This document shows, one piece after another, positions 7,860 to 15,451 of a DNA stretch of 29,384 bases. Source of the stretch: an uncultured Eubacteriales bacterium (lineage in GTDB: Bacteria > Bacillota > Clostridia > Oscillospirales > Oscillospiraceae); contig URPI01000006.1 in assembly GCA_900549705.1 (NCBI GenBank), forward strand, positions 1-29,384. Direction: 5' to 3'. The notes below the pieces were generated by a model. That model made no database searches, was not told the origin of the DNA, and worked only from the letters and a program-made list of their open reading frames with translations. Position 1 is the first letter of the stretch. The number at the start of each line of letters is the position of its first letter. The position numbers and the translations under genes are program-made.

Positions 7860-9050
7860 ATGAACGAGATTTTTTTGATGAAGCTGGGCGAGATTGTGCT
7901 CAAGGGCGGCAACAAGCGCCAGTTTGAAAGCCGCCTGCGCCAGAATGTCCGGCGGAGAATGAAGCATTACGGCAATTTCGATGTGTATATCATGCAGTCC
8001 ACGGTGTATGTGGAGCCTCAGGACGAAATGGCGGATTTGGAGGGCGCATGGGAAGCCTGCCACAGCATTTTCGGCGTGGTGTCCCTGTGCCGCTGCCGCC
8101 CCTGCGAAAAGAACCTGGATGCTATTTTTGATGCCTGTGAAGCCTACCTGGGGGACGACCTGGACAGCGCCAAATCCTTTAAGGTGGAGTCCAAGCGCTC
8201 TGATAAGCAGTTTCCCCTGAACTCCATTGCCATCTCCCAGGAGATTGGCGGTCGGCTGGCAGAGGCACACCCCAACACCCTGGTGGATGTGCACCATCCA
8301 GAGTACACGGTGTATGTGGAGGTGCGGGACTTTGCAGCCTATGTCCATGGACCCGCGGAGCCGGGTGCCGGCGGTCTGCCCACCGGCGTGGGCGGCAGAG
8401 CCATGTGCCTGCTGTCCGGCGGCATCGATTCCCCGGTGTCCTCCTATATGATTGCCAAGCGGGGCGTGGAGATTGAGGCGGTTCACTTCTTCTCCTATCC
8501 CTATACCTCCCAGCTGGCCAAGGACAAGGTGCTGGAGCTGGCACGGCTGGTCACCCGCTATTCCGGCAAGATGACCGTCAACGTGGTGCCCTTCACCGAG
8601 ATTCAGGAGGCCATTCGGGACAATTGCCCTGAGGAATTCTTCACCCTGATTATGCGCCGGTTTATGATGGAAATTTCCGCCGCCATTGCCAAGCAGGACG
8701 GCTGCGGGGCGCTGGTCACCGGCGAAAACCTGGGTCAGGTGGCTTCTCAGACCATGGAAGCCATGGCTGTCACCGGCGCAGTGGTGGACATTCCCATTTT
8801 CATGCCACTGGTGGGCATGGACAAGGAGGAGATTGTCACCATCGCCCGGCGCATCGGCACGCTGGATACCTCCATCCTGCCCTATGAGGACTGCTGCACT
8901 GTCTTTACCCCCAAGCATCCCAAGACCAAGCCCACCCTGGGTCAGGTGCTGAACGCCGAGCGGAATCTGAATCGGCAGGAGCTGATTGCCCGGGCGCTGG
9001 AAGGGGTAGAGAAGATTAAGGTCTCTTACCATGATGAAGCGCTGCTGTGA
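7860..9050 (+). CDS. thiI: tRNA uracil 4-sulfurtransferase ThiI (no rhodanese domain)
   Basis: A 396-residue ThiI. It activates U8 of tRNA by adenylation and installs sulfur to give 4-thiouridine; in some organisms it also serves thiamine synthesis. The N-terminal ferredoxin-like and THUMP domain runs from MNEIFLMKLGEIVLKG to about residue 165 (VEVRDFAAYVHG). It is followed by the PP-loop ATPase motif LLSGGIDSPVSSYM (SGGIDSP at 186-192). The C-terminal part includes TGENLGQVASQTMEAM, ILPYEDCCTVF and PKHPKTKPT. It ends without the rhodanese domain of the E. coli enzyme, the form typical of Firmicutes; sulfur is then usually delivered by a separate cysteine desulfurase, not seen here. An AAAGGAA site precedes the ATG. 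Its end overlaps the next gene by 20 bases. Confidence 0.95.
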   Translation: MNEIFLMKLGEIVLKGGNKRQFESRLRQNVRRRMKHYGNFDVYIMQSTVYVEPQDEMADLEGAWEACHSIFGVVSLCRCRPCEKNLDAIFDACEAYLGDDLDSAKSFKVESKRSDKQFPLNSIAISQEIGGRLAEAHPNTLVDVHHPEYTVYVEVRDFAAYVHGPAEPGAGGLPTGVGGRAMCLLSGGIDSPVSSYMIAKRGVEIEAVHFFSYPYTSQLAKDKVLELARLVTRYSGKMTVNVVPFTEIQEAIRDNCPEEFFTLIMRRFMMEISAAIAKQDGCGALVTGENLGQVASQTMEAMAVTGAVVDIPIFMPLVGMDKEEIVTIARRIGTLDTSILPYEDCCTVFTPKHPKTKPTLGQVLNAERNLNRQELIARALEGVEKIKVSYHDEALL

Positions 9051-9510
9051 GGTGCTGAAGGCACTGGAAGGAAGAACCCTGGTGACGGCGGAAAGCTGCA
9101 CCGGCGGCGGCATCGGAGCAGCGCTGACGGCGGTGCCCGGCAGCTCCAGCGTCTATAAGGGCGGCATCATCAGCTATACCAACTGGGTCAAGCATCACCT
9201 TTTGGGGGTTGACGAAGGGCTGCTGGAAACGGTGGGTGCCGTCAGCGCCCCGGTGGCGGAGGCCATGGCAAGGGGTGCAAGACAGGCGCTGCAAGCGGAC
9301 GTTGCCGTGTCTGTCACCGGTCTGGCAGGCCCCGGCGGGGATGAATTTGGAAACCCGGTGGGGACGGTGTACATCGGCTATTGCGATGAACGTAAGAACT
9401 TCTCCCGGCATTTCTGCTTCGCAGGTGACCGGGAGGCGGTGCGCCAGGCTGCCATTGAGGAGGCGCTGAAGCTGGTGCTGGAATCCTGCTGCCTATCCTA
9501 TAAAGAATAA
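9031..9510 (+). CDS. pncC: CinA C-terminal domain protein / nicotinamide-nucleotide amidase PncC
   Basis: A 159-residue stand-alone CinA C-terminal domain. Characteristic stretches are TAESCTGGGIGAALTAVPGSS near the N-terminus (residues 19-39), GGIISYTN, and VTGLAGPGGDEFGNPVGTVYIG in the middle. Family members deamidate NMN to nicotinate mononucleotide in NAD salvage (established for E. coli PncC). The N-terminal molybdopterin-binding-like domain of full CinA is missing, as is usual for PncC. The ATG lies inside the last codons of thiI, in another frame, implying translational coupling. No functional link to ThiI is evident beyond co-transcription. Confidence 0.9.
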   Translation: MMKRCCEVLKALEGRTLVTAESCTGGGIGAALTAVPGSSSVYKGGIISYTNWVKHHLLGVDEGLLETVGAVSAPVAEAMARGARQALQADVAVSVTGLAGPGGDEFGNPVGTVYIGYCDERKNFSRHFCFAGDREAVRQAAIEEALKLVLESCCLSYKE

Positions 9511-9552
9511 AAACGAAAACCACCGGTGGAGCAAGTTCCATCGGTGGTTTCC
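9511..9552. terminator. Bidirectional terminator between convergent genes
   Basis: AAACCACCGGTGGA (9517-9530) pairs with TCCATCGGTGGTTT (9537-9550), including one G-T wobble, around a six-base loop. An A-rich left flank gives a U-run on the minus strand, and TTT follows on the plus strand. It separates the thiI-pncC unit from the minus-strand dehydrogenase gene. Confidence 0.85.
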
Positions 9553-9574
9553 GCTTGAAAAGGGAGTGTAGGGA

Positions 9575-10651
9575 TTAAACGATTAAATCCAGAGCCGTTT
9601 GCAGTCTGGGGCGGTCATCCTGGGTCAGTGCCGTAGCGGGAATCAGATAGTCCATCAGGATGTTCAGATTTTCCGCAGAGGGGGTGATGCCCAGCTGGGT
9701 GAGCGTGACGGGCAGCTGCATATGCTCCATGAGGGCACGGACGTCAGAGATATAGCTGGCATCCATTTCATTAAATTTCAGCTGCATCAGCACGCCCAGG
9801 GCGACAATTTCGCCGTGAAGCATATGAGCAGCCTCCTTGGTAAAGCTGCGGCGGACGCAGTCATAAAGACCATGTGCCAGCGCCAGCTGGTTGACACCGC
9901 AGGAGAAACCGCTGACAACGGAGGTGTGCAGCAGGTTGGTGAGAATCACATCGGTCATCCGCCCGGAAGATAGCCCATTGTCATAGACATTCCGGCCTTC
10001 TCCCATCAGAAATTCATAAATTCCCTTGGAATTGATGGTGCAGATATATTTTTCTAGGTCACAGTCCTGATAATTTTCGATTTTTACGTTATGTACGACC
10101 TCCGGGAGCTTGGCGATGGAATCAAAGATACCGGCAGCCAGGGTGCGCTTGGGGGCAGTGGCGATAACCTGGGTATCCGCAATGACCACATCCACCTCTT
10201 TGTGCATGGCAACGGAACCGTCGGGCGTGCCGTCGTTATGGTACATGATGCACACGGAGGAGGAGGCGACGCAGGTGGCGACAGAAGTGGGGACGCAAAT
10301 CAAATCCAGGTTGGCGAAGGTTGCGGTGCATTTTGCCAAATCCAGGCATTTGCCGCCGCCGATGCCCAGAATAACGGTGCAGCCCAGTTCCCGCGCTTCC
10401 TGCTGATAGGTTTTTGCCCAGCTGCGGGAGCAGGCACCGGTATGGATGCGCACAACCGGGGTAATCCCGGCGGCGGAAAAGCTGTCATGCACCAGATTCA
10501 TCACCAGGGGGGTGGTGGTGGGGCCGCCAATCACGAAGGGCTTTCCGCCCAGGCGGGTGACTTCCTCGGATAGCACACGGATGCAGCCGCTGCCGTAATA
10601 GAATTTTCCGACACCGACTCTCAGGTTCACAAAGGGGGCATGGTCATTCAT
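9575..10651 (-). CDS. Iron-containing alcohol dehydrogenase, glycerol dehydrogenase-like
   Basis: A 358-residue member of the GldA / iron-containing dehydrogenase superfamily. The NAD-binding half has LGIGGGKCLDLAKC (GGGK at 98-101) and VPTSVATCVASSSVCIMY. Metal ligands typical of the family are visible as D177 (GIFDSIAK), H260 (LALAHG) and H279 (MLHGE). The FDSIAKLPE stretch resembles the E. coli HcxA (YbdH) hydroxycarboxylate dehydrogenase subgroup as much as GldA, so the substrate is uncertain. The frame extends to 10741, but the ATG at 10651 is chosen because it has AAAGGAG about ten bases upstream and a family-like N-terminus (NLRVGVGKFYYG). It diverges from a sugar ABC transporter operon over about 330 bases of shared regulatory DNA, so involvement in the same carbohydrate pathway is possible but unproven. 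Confidence 0.85.
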   Translation of the reverse strand: MNDHAPFVNLRVGVGKFYYGSGCIRVLSEEVTRLGGKPFVIGGPTTTPLVMNLVHDSFSAAGITPVVRIHTGACSRSWAKTYQQEARELGCTVILGIGGGKCLDLAKCTATFANLDLICVPTSVATCVASSSVCIMYHNDGTPDGSVAMHKEVDVVIADTQVIATAPKRTLAAGIFDSIAKLPEVVHNVKIENYQDCDLEKYICTINSKGIYEFLMGEGRNVYDNGLSSGRMTDVILTNLLHTSVVSGFSCGVNQLALAHGLYDCVRRSFTKEAAHMLHGEIVALGVLMQLKFNEMDASYISDVRALMEHMQLPVTLTQLGITPSAENLNILMDYLIPATALTQDDRPRLQTALDLIV

Positions 10652-10751
10652 TTTCTTCAAGCTCCTTTCAAAGAGACATAGGAATTTATGGATTGCCCGG
10701 GGCAGATGCGGCGTGGGCGGGAAATAGGGGTTCTCCTGCATCTCCTTTGCT

Positions 10752-10779
10752 ATTATAACACATAAAAAAAGAATTACAA
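10752..10779 (-). promoter_or_regulatory. Promoter of the glycerol dehydrogenase-like gene
   Basis: On the minus strand: TTGTAA (-35, 10774-10779), a 16 bp spacer and consensus TATAAT (-10, 10752-10757). It is within a very AT-rich stretch and leaves a leader of about 95 bases. Confidence 0.75.
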
Positions 10780-10816
10780 CATTTATTTAAAAATAATAAA
10801 AATTATTTTTAACATA

Positions 10817-10845
10817 TTGACATTCGGCATAGTGCATGATATTAT
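10817..10845 (+). promoter_or_regulatory. Promoter of the sugar ABC transporter operon
   Basis: Consensus TTGACA (10817-10822), 17 bp spacer, TATTAT (10840-10845). The leader to the first gene is about 135 bases (10850-10985); apart from the final AAGGAGAAG ribosome site I see no convincing riboswitch or clear operator in it. This is the expected control region for the downstream RpiR-type regulator. Confidence 0.8.
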
Positions 10846-10985
10846 GATGACGACAAAGGTTTGCGTTGTTGAAAATGATGTGCAGCCGCGGCGGTTTTAA
10901 GCATCAATTCTGACAATGCAGTCAATGTCCCCGGAGGGGGATGCAGCTCAACACCACATTACAAACACAAAGGAGAAGAAATCAG

Positions 10986-12236
10986 ATGAAAAAGATGTTA
11001 GCTTGTATTTTGGCGCTTTGCATGATCTGTTCCCTTGCAGCCTGGACACCCGCAGCGGCAGAGGATGTTGTCACCGTCACCCTGGTTCGCACCGGAACCC
11101 CGGAGGTTCTGCACGGCATCTTTGATCCACTGATTGAGAAATTCGAGGCGGAGCATCCCAATATTAAGGTGAATATGCAGGATCTGGGTTGGAGCGACGC
11201 AACCCAGTCGGTGCAGACCTGGGCAGCATCCGATACGCTGCCGGACGTGATGTACCATCTGCCCGCAACGGTTTTTGACCTGTACGAAAAGGGCAAGGTT
11301 CTGGATTTGACCGGGTATGTGGACGATGCCCTGAAGGAAGATATTTATCCTGCCATGCTGGAGGCCGGTCAGTACGACGGCAAGCAACTGATGATTCCCT
11401 GCGGCGGCTCCAGCCTGATTATGTGGTACAATGCGGAGCTGTTCCGGCAGGCCGGTCTGGACCCGGAGAATCCCCCCAAAACCTGGGCGGAACTGCTGGA
11501 TGATTGCAAGGCGCTGAGCGCCATTGATGGCATTACCCCCATGGGAATGTATGCAGCGCCCACCGGCGGCGAAACCAGCTTCGTCTTTGAGTCTCTGTTT
11601 ACTACCGAAATCGGCGGCTCTGCCTGGGACGCTGCCACCAATCGCTATGTCTATGACGCTGAGGAGAATAAAGAGGCAGCCATCCACACCTTGACCCTGC
11701 TTCAGGATTTGACGGCCTACGCCCAGGAGGGGTATGTGGAGTACAACCGCTTTGACTGCCGCACCCTGATGCGTGACGGCAAGGTTGCCATTGTTCTGGA
11801 CCTTTACAATATGGCAAACCAGGTGGGCGATCAGCTATCTGATGGCACAATCCGTGTGGCGGCGCTGCCTGCGGGTGCCAGCGGCGTGCAGTCTACCGCA
11901 ATCAATATTGGCGGCTGGTTCATTCCCACCAACTGTGAGCATCCCGACGAAGCCTGGACGCTCCTGCGTTTCCTGATGGATACCGACAGCCAGTACGCCC
12001 ACGAGGCCTACGGTTCTGTGCCCATTACCAAGTCCGCTGCTGCGCTGTACACCGCCGACTATATGAAGGACATTGTCGCCGGTATGGAAACAAGCTATGC
12101 CGAAGGCGTTTGTGTGAAAACCAATGCCCTGTGGACCGTTACCGGAGAACAGCTCCAGCTGCTGCTGATGGGCGACCAGACACCGGAACAGACTTGGGAG
12201 AACATTGCAGAGGAACACGGCGAAATTTACGAATAA
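10986..12236 (+). CDS. Sugar ABC transporter substrate-binding protein
   Basis: A 416-residue family 1 extracellular solute-binding protein, expected outside the membrane delivering a sugar to the two permeases downstream. The N-terminus is a secretion signal (MKKMLACILALCMICSLAAW, then TPAAAED). Where clostridial relatives usually have a lipobox LAAC, this protein has LAAW. Cleavage by signal peptidase I after the AAA stretch is therefore likely, giving a soluble rather than lipid-anchored product (inference). The mature part shows DPLIEKFEAEHPNIKVN, typical of the family, then LPDVMYHLP and PKTWAELLDDCKAL. The ATG at 10986 is preferred over the frame start 45 bases upstream because AAGGAGAAG precedes it and the signal peptide then starts correctly. 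The ligand cannot be read from the sequence. Confidence 0.92.
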   Translation: MKKMLACILALCMICSLAAWTPAAAEDVVTVTLVRTGTPEVLHGIFDPLIEKFEAEHPNIKVNMQDLGWSDATQSVQTWAASDTLPDVMYHLPATVFDLYEKGKVLDLTGYVDDALKEDIYPAMLEAGQYDGKQLMIPCGGSSLIMWYNAELFRQAGLDPENPPKTWAELLDDCKALSAIDGITPMGMYAAPTGGETSFVFESLFTTEIGGSAWDAATNRYVYDAEENKEAAIHTLTLLQDLTAYAQEGYVEYNRFDCRTLMRDGKVAIVLDLYNMANQVGDQLSDGTIRVAALPAGASGVQSTAINIGGWFIPTNCEHPDEAWTLLRFLMDTDSQYAHEAYGSVPITKSAAALYTADYMKDIVAGMETSYAEGVCVKTNALWTVTGEQLQLLLMGDQTPEQTWENIAEEHGEIYE

Positions 12237-12258
12237 CCCTCCTTACTTTTCGGGCAGT

Positions 12259-12330
12259 ACCGCACGGCCTGGCGAGGCGGCTTTTGTGCGGTGCAGTCCC
12301 TGGGGCTCTCTGCACCAGGCAGAGAGCCCC
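12259..12330 (+). promoter_or_regulatory. Two intercistronic hairpins between binding-protein and permease genes
   Basis: ACCGCAC (12259-12265) can pair with GTGCGGT (12286-12292). A perfect 12 bp stem, GGGGCTCTCTGC (12302-12313) with GCAGAGAGCCCC (12319-12330), then closes a five-base loop. No T-run follows, so this is more likely an mRNA-stabilising or partial-attenuation structure than a full terminator. Such hairpins are common where a binding protein must be made in excess over its permeases. Confidence 0.7.
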
Positions 12331-12361
12331 TTAATGCGATTCAACTGCAAGAGGTGAAATC

Positions 12362-13255
12362 ATGAAACGGAACAAAGAAGCCCGTCGCATTGGCAGAGAG
12401 ATAGAACCTTATATTTATCTGGTACCGACGATTGTGCTTTTTATTTTCATTCTGGCAATCCCTATCTTTAATCTGATTCGGTATTCTCTTGGCGACTCCA
12501 ACATCATTCAGGGGTACAAGGGGTGGAATCAATTTAAAAACTTCAAATACCTGACCAGCCCGAAATTTTTTCGCAGCGTGAAGGTGACACTGATTTATGT
12601 CTTCTTTGGCGTTTCCGGTGTTGTGTTTTTTGGAACCATTATGGCGCTGGTGCTGGATAAGCCCCTGAAGGGGCTGGGCATTTTCCGGGCGATTGTCATC
12701 ATCCCCTGGGTGGTTCCCCAGGCATTTGCCGCAACCATGTGGCGCTGGGTTCTCAATGCCCAGTTCGGTTTTCTCAATCAGCTGCTGATGGCGCTGGGAC
12801 TGATTGAGAAAAATATCAGCTTTTTGTCGGAGCCGCACAAGGCGCTTGCTGTGTGCGTGGTTGTCCGCATCTGGCAGGGAACGCCGTTCATGATTATGTC
12901 CTTGCTGTCGGCGTTGCAGACCGTTCCTGAGGACATCTACGAAGCGGCGGCGCTGGATGGCGTTAACCCCTTGCAGCGCTTTTTCAGCATCACCCTGCCT
13001 CATATCATGCCGGTGCTGCTGACAACAACGCTGATTGTCACCGCATGGACCATGCAGATTTTCGATGCTGTCAACGTCCTGACTGGAGGCGGCCCTGCAC
13101 GGGGGACGCAGCTGGTGGCGCTGGAAATCTATGCCAAAGCGTTCCAGCAGGACAATCTGGGCACCGCCTGTGCCATTTCGCTGTGCTTGCTGGTGGTGTT
13201 GTCTCTGCTCAGCTATGCCAAGCGGAAGATTGAACAAAGAGGTGGCATTGAATGA
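12362..13255 (+). CDS. Sugar ABC transporter permease, MalF/UgpA-like
   Basis: A 297-residue polytopic membrane protein of the binding-protein-dependent sugar permease family. The first membrane segment spans about residues 17-40 (YIYLVPTIVLFIFILAIPIF). Further hydrophobic segments lie near 75-97, 107-125, 160-180 and 212-235, with a last one near 265-288. The cytoplasmic EAA loop that contacts the ATPase is clear: EAAALDGVNPLQRFFSITLP (residues 194-213). A GAGGTG ribosome site lies just upstream of the ATG. Its stop codon overlaps the next permease start (ATGA), so translation is coupled. No ATPase gene is present in the operon; in many Firmicutes a shared MsmX-type ATPase encoded elsewhere powers such importers. 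Confidence 0.93.
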   Translation: MKRNKEARRIGREIEPYIYLVPTIVLFIFILAIPIFNLIRYSLGDSNIIQGYKGWNQFKNFKYLTSPKFFRSVKVTLIYVFFGVSGVVFFGTIMALVLDKPLKGLGIFRAIVIIPWVVPQAFAATMWRWVLNAQFGFLNQLLMALGLIEKNISFLSEPHKALAVCVVVRIWQGTPFMIMSLLSALQTVPEDIYEAAALDGVNPLQRFFSITLPHIMPVLLTTTLIVTAWTMQIFDAVNVLTGGGPARGTQLVALEIYAKAFQQDNLGTACAISLCLLVVLSLLSYAKRKIEQRGGIE

Positions 13256-14085
13256 ACCTGACAATGACACAAAGAAGACGCATCGGAACCACCGTCCGCT
13301 ATGCGGTGATTCTCATTTGGGTGCTGTTTACGCTGCTTCCGCTGTATACCGCATTTGTGGCATCCCTGACGAAATATGAAAATCTGGGCAAGAATTTCCT
13401 GTTCCCCACAGACTGGGAATGGAAAAACTATGCGGAGATTTTCAAGCGCATTGAAATGGGGAGCTATTTGAAGGCAACCTTTATTTATGCGCTGAGCACT
13501 GCCGTCATCAATGTGGTTCTGGCAGTGTTCACCGGTTATGCGCTGTCCCGCTTCCGGTTTCGCGGTAAGGGATTTTATTCCGGCGTGCTGCTGCTGACCC
13601 AGGTGCTGCCCCAGGTTGTAATTGTGGTGCCCGTCTTTTTGATGCTCAAGAAAATCGGGATGTACGATAGCTATTTCGGCGTGATTATTGTGGTGGTTGC
13701 CACGTCGATGGCATTTCCCACGCTGCTGATGAAAAGCTTCTTTGACAGCGTCTCCATTGCGCTGGAGGAGGCAGCCACCATTGACGGCTGCACCCGTCTA
13801 CAGGCGCTGTTTCGGGTGATTCTCCCGCTGGTGCTGCCCGGCATCGGCACGGCATTCGGCCTGTCCTTCTTCTCGGGCTGGGGACAATATCTGTATCCCA
13901 TGCTGCTGACCCGCAGCGCACAGTATACCCCCGTTACCGTGGGCATATCCCGGCTGATTGACAATCAAACGCCCTGGGAAATGGTGATGACTGGAACGAT
14001 TATTTCCATCATCCCGGCAGTCATCATTTATCTGATGGTGCAAAAATCCTTAATCAAGGGAATGTCCGCCGGTGCGGTCAAGTAA
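13252..14085 (+). CDS. Sugar ABC transporter permease, MalG/UgpE-like
   Basis: A 277-residue partner permease. Membrane segments are visible near residues 17-38 (YAVILIWVLFTLLPLYTAFVA without its ends), 75-97, 110-132 and 142-160, with more towards the C-terminus (IISIIPAVIIYLMVQ). The EAA loop reads EEAATIDGCTRLQALFRVIL (172-191) followed by PLVLPG. It ends in SLIKGMSAGAVK, a typical MalG-family tail. It overlaps the upstream permease by four bases (ATGA). This is the last gene of the transporter operon; an imperfect hairpin and a short AU-rich terminator-like structure follow in the gap before the regulator gene. Confidence 0.94.
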   Translation: MNLTMTQRRRIGTTVRYAVILIWVLFTLLPLYTAFVASLTKYENLGKNFLFPTDWEWKNYAEIFKRIEMGSYLKATFIYALSTAVINVVLAVFTGYALSRFRFRGKGFYSGVLLLTQVLPQVVIVVPVFLMLKKIGMYDSYFGVIIVVVATSMAFPTLLMKSFFDSVSIALEEAATIDGCTRLQALFRVILPLVLPGIGTAFGLSFFSGWGQYLYPMLLTRSAQYTPVTVGISRLIDNQTPWEMVMTGTIISIIPAVIIYLMVQKSLIKGMSAGAVK

Positions 14086-14170
14086 CGGCGGCGGGGGCAG
14101 AGGATTGCGTTTGGGAGGTTTCCCGGACATTCCTTGTCCACTGGCTGCGATGGCCGAATTGCACCAATCA

Positions 14171-14236
14171 GCGCATGATTTTGAATTGAGAAAATCCTGC
14201 GCCGATGGATTTATTACGAAAATATTCGTCTTTTTT
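14171..14236 (+). terminator. Imperfect hairpin and possible weak terminator after the permease operon
   Basis: GCGCA-GATTTT (14171-14182) pairs with AAAATC-TGCGC (14191-14202), with one T/C mismatch and an eight-base loop, but has no T-run. Just after it, ACGAA (14216-14220) and TTCGT (14225-14229) enclose AATA and are followed by CTTTTTTG. Either could end the transporter transcript, or the dyads could be regulator sites; the second stem is only five pairs. Confidence 0.4.
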
Positions 14237-14259
14237 GTGACGTGAGGCAAATGATGCCC

Positions 14260-14288
14260 TTGCAATATCGAAATACGAGGAGTATAAT
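14260..14288 (+). promoter_or_regulatory. Promoter of the RpiR-type regulator gene
   Basis: TTGCAA (14260-14265), a 17 bp spacer and consensus TATAAT (14283-14288), about 70 bases before the GTG start. The regulator can therefore be transcribed independently of the transporter operon. Confidence 0.78.
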
Positions 14289-14359
14289 GAACAAAAAAGA
14301 AATTCTGCGGCTTTTTCCCCTCGGATGCCCCGGGGAGTTGCTTATTTGGAGGTATCACT

Positions 14360-15247
14360 GTGCCCAATACGACACAAAATACGTTCTTGCTGAATATTCA
14401 GTCCATCTACCCCTCCCTGACCAAGGGGGAGAAGAAGGTTGCGGACTATATTCTTCGGGAATTCAAGACGGCGCGCTTCTTGTCCATCAATGACTTGGCA
14501 GATGCCTGTGATGTCAGCCTGACCACGGTTTCCAGATTCTGCAAGGCGCTGGGATTGAAGGGGTATCAGGATTTTAAGATTCAGCTGACGCTGAGCATTC
14601 ACGATTCCGCAGAGCCAAAGCAGAGCGAGGAGGCAGATGCCGAGATGCTGCTCGGGCAGGTTTCTCGGAAGGATACCATGACGGTGATGGTTCAGAAGGT
14701 TTTGCAGAGCTATCTCTCGCCGGTTCGGGAGACGGCGGCAATGGTGGATGAGGAAGCACTGCGAAAGGCTGCCGAGCTGATTCTGGACTCCGACCAGGTG
14801 CGCTTTTTCGGGATCGGCGGATCTTCTCTGACGGCGATGGAGGGAATGTATAAATTCCTGCACATCATGCCGAATGTCTATTGCCTCTCCGATGCCACCA
14901 TGCAGGCCATGGCGGCCTCCACTCTGAATGAGCATGATGTGGCGCTGTTCATCTCCTATTCCGGCGCAAGCAAGGAGATGGTGGAGGTTGCAAAGCGTGC
15001 TCATGAGAACCGATGCAGAACCATTGGCATCACCCAGTATCTCAATTCCCCCATGACGGAGCATATGGACGTGGTGCTTCTTTGCGGCGGCTATGAACCG
15101 CCGCTGCAAGAGGGGGCATCCCCCTCGAAGCTGGCGCATATGTTTATGCTGGATTTGCTGTTTACAGAGGTCTACCGGTCCAGATTCTGCTATTCCGCAA
15201 AAATCAACAAGCAGGTTGTGGATTCCATTTCCGACAGAACCTTCTGA
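14360..15247 (+). CDS. MurR/RpiR family transcriptional regulator (HTH plus SIS domain)
   Basis: A 295-residue regulator. Residues about 1-80 form the RpiR-type helix-turn-helix (LTKGEKKVADYILREF, then LADACDVSLTTVSRFCKALG). Residues about 125-255 are a SIS sugar-phosphate-binding domain, recognisable by VRFFGIGGSSLTAM, ALFISYSGASKEMVEVAKRA and TIGITQYLNSPM. Such proteins sense phosphosugars and act on nearby sugar genes, so control of the upstream importer is likely (inference). The start is GTG at 14360, set by GGAGGT at 14348-14353 with a six-base spacer; there is no ATG alternative as well placed. It is read in the same direction as the permeases but from its own promoter. Confidence 0.92.
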   Translation: MPNTTQNTFLLNIQSIYPSLTKGEKKVADYILREFKTARFLSINDLADACDVSLTTVSRFCKALGLKGYQDFKIQLTLSIHDSAEPKQSEEADAEMLLGQVSRKDTMTVMVQKVLQSYLSPVRETAAMVDEEALRKAAELILDSDQVRFFGIGGSSLTAMEGMYKFLHIMPNVYCLSDATMQAMAASTLNEHDVALFISYSGASKEMVEVAKRAHENRCRTIGITQYLNSPMTEHMDVVLLCGGYEPPLQEGASPSKLAHMFMLDLLFTEVYRSRFCYSAKINKQVVDSISDRTF

Positions 15248-15340
15248 GGGCGGCAACCCAAGAGCGTAAATGGGGCATCATCACCACCTGCATTCTGCGA
15301 TACGGTTTGGCAGCGCTTGTATAAAATTCAATACCAAAAT

Positions 15341-15376
15341 GCAGCGGGGCCCACTGGGTTCCGCTGTGGCTTTTTC
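15341..15376 (+). terminator. Candidate terminator of the RpiR-type gene
   Basis: GCAGCGG (15341-15347) pairs with CCGCTGT (15361-15367, with a closing G-T), with an inner CCC/GGG helix. It is followed by GGCTTTTTCC. It lies about 95 bases past the regulator stop codon and just before the luxS promoter. Confidence 0.6.
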
Positions 15377-15389
15377 CCGGGGATGCGAC

Positions 15390-15418
15390 TTGAAAAGCGG
15401 GGGAAAACGTGGTATGAT
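15390..15418 (+). promoter_or_regulatory. Promoter of luxS
   Basis: TTGAAA (15390-15395), 17 bp spacer, TATGAT (15413-15418) preceded by TGG (extended -10). The leader to luxS is about 27 bases and ends with a GAGAGGA ribosome site. Confidence 0.77.
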
Positions 15419-15451
15419 TGAACCCATCGATGATACGGAGAGGAATTTGAT

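Noticed and set aside
7782..9113. 443-codon open frame antisense to thiI
   Set aside because: A shadow of ThiI, covering its promoter and full coding region, with no protein-family features.
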